This document shows positions 13,401 through 15,579 of a stretch of 15,579 bases of DNA, in pieces; position 1 is the first letter of the stretch; the number at the start of each line of letters is the position of its first letter. The position numbers and the translations under genes are program-made. The notes below the pieces were generated by a model. That model saw nothing but the letters and a program-made list of their open reading frames with translations, had not been told where the DNA came from and did no database searches. Source of the DNA: Gemmatimonadota bacterium (GTDB lineage Bacteria > Orphanbacterota > Orphanbacteria > Orphanbacterales > Orphanbacteraceae); assembly GCA_013002425.1 (NCBI GenBank), contig JABDJQ010000016.1, positions 1 to 15,579 of the forward strand, written 5' to 3'.

Positions 13401-15579
13401 TCGCGGGGTCGATCGGAACCAGCGCGACCGCCGAAAGGGAAGCGTCGGAATCCCGGACATCGACATGGCTCATGCTCTTGCTCGCGCCCGAGTTCAGGTC
13501 GAGGTACCAGTAGATTCCCGGAGTGGAAGACCGCAGCACCAACGGATTGCCGGAGGCCCCCGCAAGGGTTGCCGATCCGTTGACACTCTGGATCTCGCCG
13601 GCCTCGAAAACGAGAGTGTCTTCCAGCGTCACGACCTTGTTCAGATCGTAGAAGGTCGTGGTGCCGAAGATACCCTGGCCCTGCCCCGACAATGTCACGG
13701 TTCCGTTGCGTGCCTGCAACGTACTTCGGTTCGTAAAGTCGCCGGCAACATCGATCGCATGATCGGATGCCGAGACGTCGAGAGTTCCGTCACTGATCGT
13801 GAAGTCCGCGTGCACGGTGAGGTCGCCGTCGATCGTCCAGTCGCCCGGGCCGTCGAAGACGAGTCCGTAGTATTCGTTCCCGGCAGCGAGGCTTCCGTAA
13901 GTCCCGCTCCCCGAGTATTCGAGTACCCCGCTGTCGACATCCATCGTGAGCGCGACAGTCTGATTCCCGTGCAGGCGCAGCCTGTCGTCGTTCGAAAACG
14001 CGCCCGTGACCGAAAGATCGTATCCGGCGATATCGAAAGTACCGGCCGCGATCGTCAAGTCCGCGGCGACGGTCTCGGACGACCAGAGCTGGAACGTGCC
14101 GCCGGCTCCATCGAACGTGAGATTCTGATAGCTCCAGTCTCTGACGGCATAAGGTCCGACGGTTCCGGTGTAGCGCACTTCGCATCCGGGAAGGAGATCG
14201 ATCGAGTTATACGCGACGCTTTCGTTCCCGAACATCTGCAGCGTCCCCGCACTCGCCACGTCAAAATCGCCCGTTGCCGTCAAGTCGAAACCCGCCAGGT
14301 CCAGAGTGCCCTCGGTTACGGAAACGTCCCGCTCGGAAGAAACGGCAGAGGTCAGTCGCGCGACACCGGCGGTCTTGTCGATCGCCAGGAAGGGAAGAAC
14401 GCCTCCGCCGGAAGACAGATTCTGGTCGCCTGTACCCGTGAGACGCACGAGCGCCGTGCCGCCGCCGTTGTCGGCCCCCACGGTGACATCGCCCGCGACG
14501 TCGAAGGCGCCCGTGAATACTTCCGACCCCGCACCTCCCCCGTTCAGGTGGAGATCGTTGGTAACCGTCGCCGTTCCGTTGATCGTAAGGTCGTAGCCGG
14601 AATACTTTTCAAACGTGACGTTGTGGTACGCGACCGAGCCAGGCGTAAACGTCTTGCTGTAACGCATGAAGCGCAGAGTCGAGGCGCCCGCGTTCACAGT
14701 CCCCGCGGTATGTGTCCAGTCTTCTTCCACGTCGAGAGTGCCGACCAGCGTGACATCGCCGGCAGTCTTGTCCACTTCGATGCTGGGGAGCCATCCGCCT
14801 GACGACGATACGGTTTGACTGCCGCCGCCCATGAACCGCACCAGCGCCGAGCCGCCTCCGTGTGTCGCGCCCACGATCAGGTCCCCCGCAAGGTCGAAAG
14901 TGCCGGTGAATACTTCCGATCCCGTGCCCCCTCCGTTCAGGTAGAGAGTATCGGTAACAGCGGCCGTTCCGTTGATCGTCAGATCGTAGCCGGAATACTT
15001 TTCGAATGTAATGTTGTGGTACACGGCCGAACCCGGCGTAAACATTTTGCTGTACCCCACGAACCGCAGCGTCGCAGTACCGGCCGTCAACGTACCGGCC
15101 GTATGCGTCCAGTCGCCTTCGACGTCGACGGTGCCGGTCAGAGAAACATCCCCCGCGGTCTTGTCCACTTCGACGTCCGGAAGCCATCCGCCCGACGACG
15201 ACACGGTTTGACTGCCGGCGCCCGTCAACCGCACCAGCGCGGTGCCGCCGCCGTGATTCGTTCCCACGATCACGTCACCCGTGACATCGAAAGTGCCCGT
15301 GTTCACGTCCGAGCTTATGGACGCGCCGTTCAGGTAGAGGGTATTGGTAACGGTGGCCGTGCCGTTGATCGTCAGGTCATCACCGGAATCCTTCTCGTAC
15401 GTCACGCCGTAATACGCAACCGACCCCGGAGTGAACGTTGACGAACTGTAACCGACAAAACGCAGGGTCGATGCACCCGCGTTCACCACGCCCGTCGTAT
15501 GCGTCCAGTCTCCTTCCACGTCGATCGTGCCGGTCAGCAGAACGTCGCCGCCGGTCTTGTCCACTTCGACGTCCGGAAG
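10171..15579 (-). CDS. Giant secreted repeat protein with ten Ig-like domains and FlgD-like/T9SS-type C-terminal domain (5' end outside window)
   Basis: The frame is open through the right edge, giving 1802 visible residues with no start in the window. From the N-terminal side: tandem 131-132-residue beta-rich repeats; further beta-rich sequence like filamentous or beta-helix surface proteins (for example DLAGFDLTATGDF), ending at DAGHNLSWFS; then ten Ig/cadherin-like domains (13347 down to 10459). Each of these has a core like V-x-E-G-x-x-L, then A-x-DPDG, then NATFVD-x-GNG, then F-x-P-D-x-x-QAG, then F-x-ASDG. The last 95 residues are a FlgD-Ig/Por-type tail (RQNCPNPFNAS, VYDLTGRRVATL, WDGTDIRGDVLPSGTYFYRL, KMTLVK), which in Bacteroidota-like lineages directs outer-membrane export and anchoring. 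A role as adhesin, surface layer or extracellular scaffold is inferred; no enzymatic domain is visible. Cysteines are nearly absent except one each in Ig domains 2-4 and one in the tail. Conserved Asp positions could bind calcium, as in cadherin-like folds. Confidence 0.93.
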   Translation of the reverse strand, partial: LPDVEVDKTGGDVLLTGTIDVEGDWTHTTGVVNAGASTLRFVGYSSSTFTPGSVAYYGVTYEKDSGDDLTINGTATVTNTLYLNGASISSDVNTGTFDVTGDVIVGTNHGGGTALVRLTGAGSQTVSSSGGWLPDVEVDKTAGDVSLTGTVDVEGDWTHTAGTLTAGTATLRFVGYSKMFTPGSAVYHNITFEKYSGYDLTINGTAAVTDTLYLNGGGTGSEVFTGTFDLAGDLIVGATHGGGSALVRFMGGGSQTVSSSGGWLPSIEVDKTAGDVTLVGTLDVEEDWTHTAGTVNAGASTLRFMRYSKTFTPGSVAYHNVTFEKYSGYDLTINGTATVTNDLHLNGGGAGSEVFTGAFDVAGDVTVGADNGGGTALVRLTGTGDQNLSSGGGVLPFLAIDKTAGVARLTSAVSSERDVSVTEGTLDLAGFDLTATGDFDVASAGTLQMFGNESVAYNSIDLLPGCEVRYTGTVGPYAVRDWSYQNLTFDGAGGTFQLWSSETVAADLTIAAGTFDIAGYDLSVTGAFSNDDRLRLHGNQTVALTMDVDSGVLEYSGSGTYGSLAAGNEYYGLVFDGPGDWTIDGDLTVHADFTISDGTLDVSASDHAIDVAGDFTNRSTLQARNGTVTLSGQGQGIFGTTTFYDLNKVVTLEDTLVFEAGEIQSVNGSATLAGASGNPLVLRSSTPGIYWYLDLNSGASKSMSHVDVRDSDASLSAVALVPIDPANSVDAGHNLSWFSSGGSGMAPVLSSIGAQSVDEGQNLNFGISAVDPDSTIPALSAQNLPMNATFVDLGNGSGVFDFNPDFTQAGTHLVTFQASDGVETDTEIVTITVDNVNRAPILVAVDSQYVDEGQTLAFNVRASDADGAFPAITAEDLPSNAGFIDYGNGVGVCTFSPDDTQAGAYTIRFIAGDGALADTGLAVVTVNDVSGVNQPPVLVPVDSQFVTAGGTLVFNVRASDADGAFPAITAEDLPANAGFVDYGNGVGVCTFNPDDTQEGAHTIRFVASDGALADTGLAVVTVNAAGGANQPPVITPVDSQFVTAGNTLVFNVRASDPDGAFPAITAGNLPANAYFIDYGNGVGVCTFSPEASQWGDHVATFLASDGQLADTLAVAIVVDTVDTTDTTDTTDTTDTTDTTDTTDTENRAPVLAAAGPFWVSEGATLSFSVAAIDPDGTTPSVTAVAIPAGAGVVDNGNGTATLTFSPGFDQAGSHGVTFIAGDGELADTGVVQIIVVDVNRPPAMVVAGAGSVLEGNRLEIVVSASDPDGDFLHLTVLSAPQNVAFVDSGSGTGAFTFDPDFGQAGTHLVTFSVSDGSLSDQETVVITVLDADRSPLLHDPGPQVVEEGKRLTFQVWATDPDGTSPLLSVEGMPENASYSYASTSLLTFEFEPDYDQAGSHVVRFIALSGSRSDTVDVSVEVVEHNRSPVLAAVSAHVLQENSELILPVQAYDPDGIVPVLSAEGVPANAVFTDFLNGTGELRFSPGFDQAGIYELTIMAGDGFLVDTQTVTIEVVETNRMPAIDESLITPALVVSEGGQISLPVSATDPDGAAPALSMANVPRNATFVDFGDGSGEFEFSPDYDQAGVYEITLVASDGLLADSMDVAITVDGTNRAPQLSVSEESLSAPEGGRMEVLVSAFDDEGTVPRLTVEDLPENATFVDSGNGRGRLTFDPGYDQAGEYLLTVTASDSVSSEAKVISMTVTEVSLPESFVLRQNCPNPFNASTQITYVLGREEAVSIRVYDLTGRRVATLVDDRRPPGEHLLMWDGTDIRGDVLPSGTYFYRLRTGDRYETRKMTLVK
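10459..13347 (-). repeat. Ten tandem Ig/cadherin-like domain repeats
   Basis: In coding order the domains begin at about 13347, 13068, 12780, 12492, 12138, 11859, 11580, 11301, 11022 and 10734. Most are 93 codons (279 bp). Domains 2 and 3 are 96 codons (288 bp), and domain 4 carries an extra linker. Domains 2-4 are the most alike: NVRASDADGAFPAITAEDLP and the GNGVGVCTF segment recur almost unchanged, including at DNA level. This points to recent duplication of a 288-bp unit. Confidence 0.9.
12148..12216 (-). repeat. 9-bp microsatellite-like tract encoding a (Asp-Thr-Thr)n linker
   Basis: Eight Asp codons spaced exactly nine bases apart with Thr-Thr between them join Ig domain 4 to Ig domain 5. 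Codons vary (GAC/GAT; ACC/ACG/ACA), so the array is not a fresh perfect repeat. The linker is acidic and hydroxyl-rich and could be O-glycosylated or act as a flexible spacer. Confidence 0.92.
14383..15579 (-). repeat. Tandem 131-132-codon beta-rich repeats (393-396 bp)
   Basis: The DKT landmark (VDKTGGDV, VDKTAGDV, VDKTAGDV, IDKTAGVA) occurs at 15564, 15168, 14775 and 14382, giving periods of 396, 393 and 393 bp. Each unit carries the same segments: EGDWTHT or EEDWTHT, LRFVGYS or LRFMRYS, FTPGS, DLTINGTA, LYLNG or LHLNG, GDVIVG-like and ALVR. The fourth copy degenerates after the landmark. The array reaches the right edge and probably continues beyond it. Confidence 0.9.

Noticed and set aside
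11566..14802. Long plus-strand open frame (1078 codons)
   Set aside because: It is the antisense shadow of the repeat protein; its translation is Arg-rich, repeats with the underlying sense repeats, and has no recognisable domain or ribosome site.
1..15579. CRISPR array, transposon, integrase, toxin-antitoxin or phage genes
   Set aside because: The only repeats are in-frame protein-coding repeats of the giant protein; no mobile-element proteins or terminal inverted repeats were seen.

Overview
The window looks like a piece of a bacterial chromosome with high GC content (about 60% or a little more by eye). All nine protein-coding genes I can support lie on the minus strand, so transcription runs from the right edge to the left. 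The giant surface protein at the right ends in a FlgD-like / type IX-secretion-style C-terminal domain (an NCPNPFNAS motif, then WDG, then SGTYFYRL). Together with the high GC and GTG starts, this suggests an FCB-type lineage, such as one of the uncultured Eisenbacteria, Latescibacteria or Zixibacteria-like candidate phyla. That placement is inferred from protein style, not from a marker gene.

Right part (7355-15579): most of a giant secreted repeat protein, whose start lies outside the window. It has 131-132-residue beta-rich tandem repeats, then other beta-rich sequence, ten Ig/cadherin-like domains of about 91-96 residues, a (DTT)n linker between Ig domains 4 and 5, and the sorting-type tail. 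Downstream are a membrane-anchored SGNH-hydrolase-like protein and a polytopic DUF6056/GT-C-like membrane protein that overlaps it by 4 bp (ATGA). These two resemble a cell-surface carbohydrate acylation/glycosylation pair.

Middle (7050-7354): a 305-bp intergenic region. It contains a strong intrinsic terminator oriented to the plus strand, opposite to every gene here, plus a possible alternative pairing. This is the main feature that the genes do not explain.

Left part (1-7049): a two-TM potassium channel with two RCK modules and a GFGD filter, a lysine/alanine-rich protein of unknown function, a six-TM voltage-sensor-type potassium channel with a cytoplasmic RCK module (TVGYGD filter), a conserved hypothetical protein with a PD-(D/E)XK-like motif and a possible winged helix, a glutamine-dependent asparagine synthetase-type amidotransferase only 7 bp downstream of it, and at the left edge the first 34 codons of a gene that may encode a PPK2-family polyphosphate kinase. 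The spacing (7 to 107 bp) permits one or two operons. The shared theme may be ion homeostasis and stress, but that is inference. I see no CRISPR array, transposase, integrase, rRNA or tRNA, and no clearly new multi-gene system. The best leads are the plus-strand terminator region, the paired RCK channels with the unknown basic protein between them, and the repeat evolution in the giant protein.
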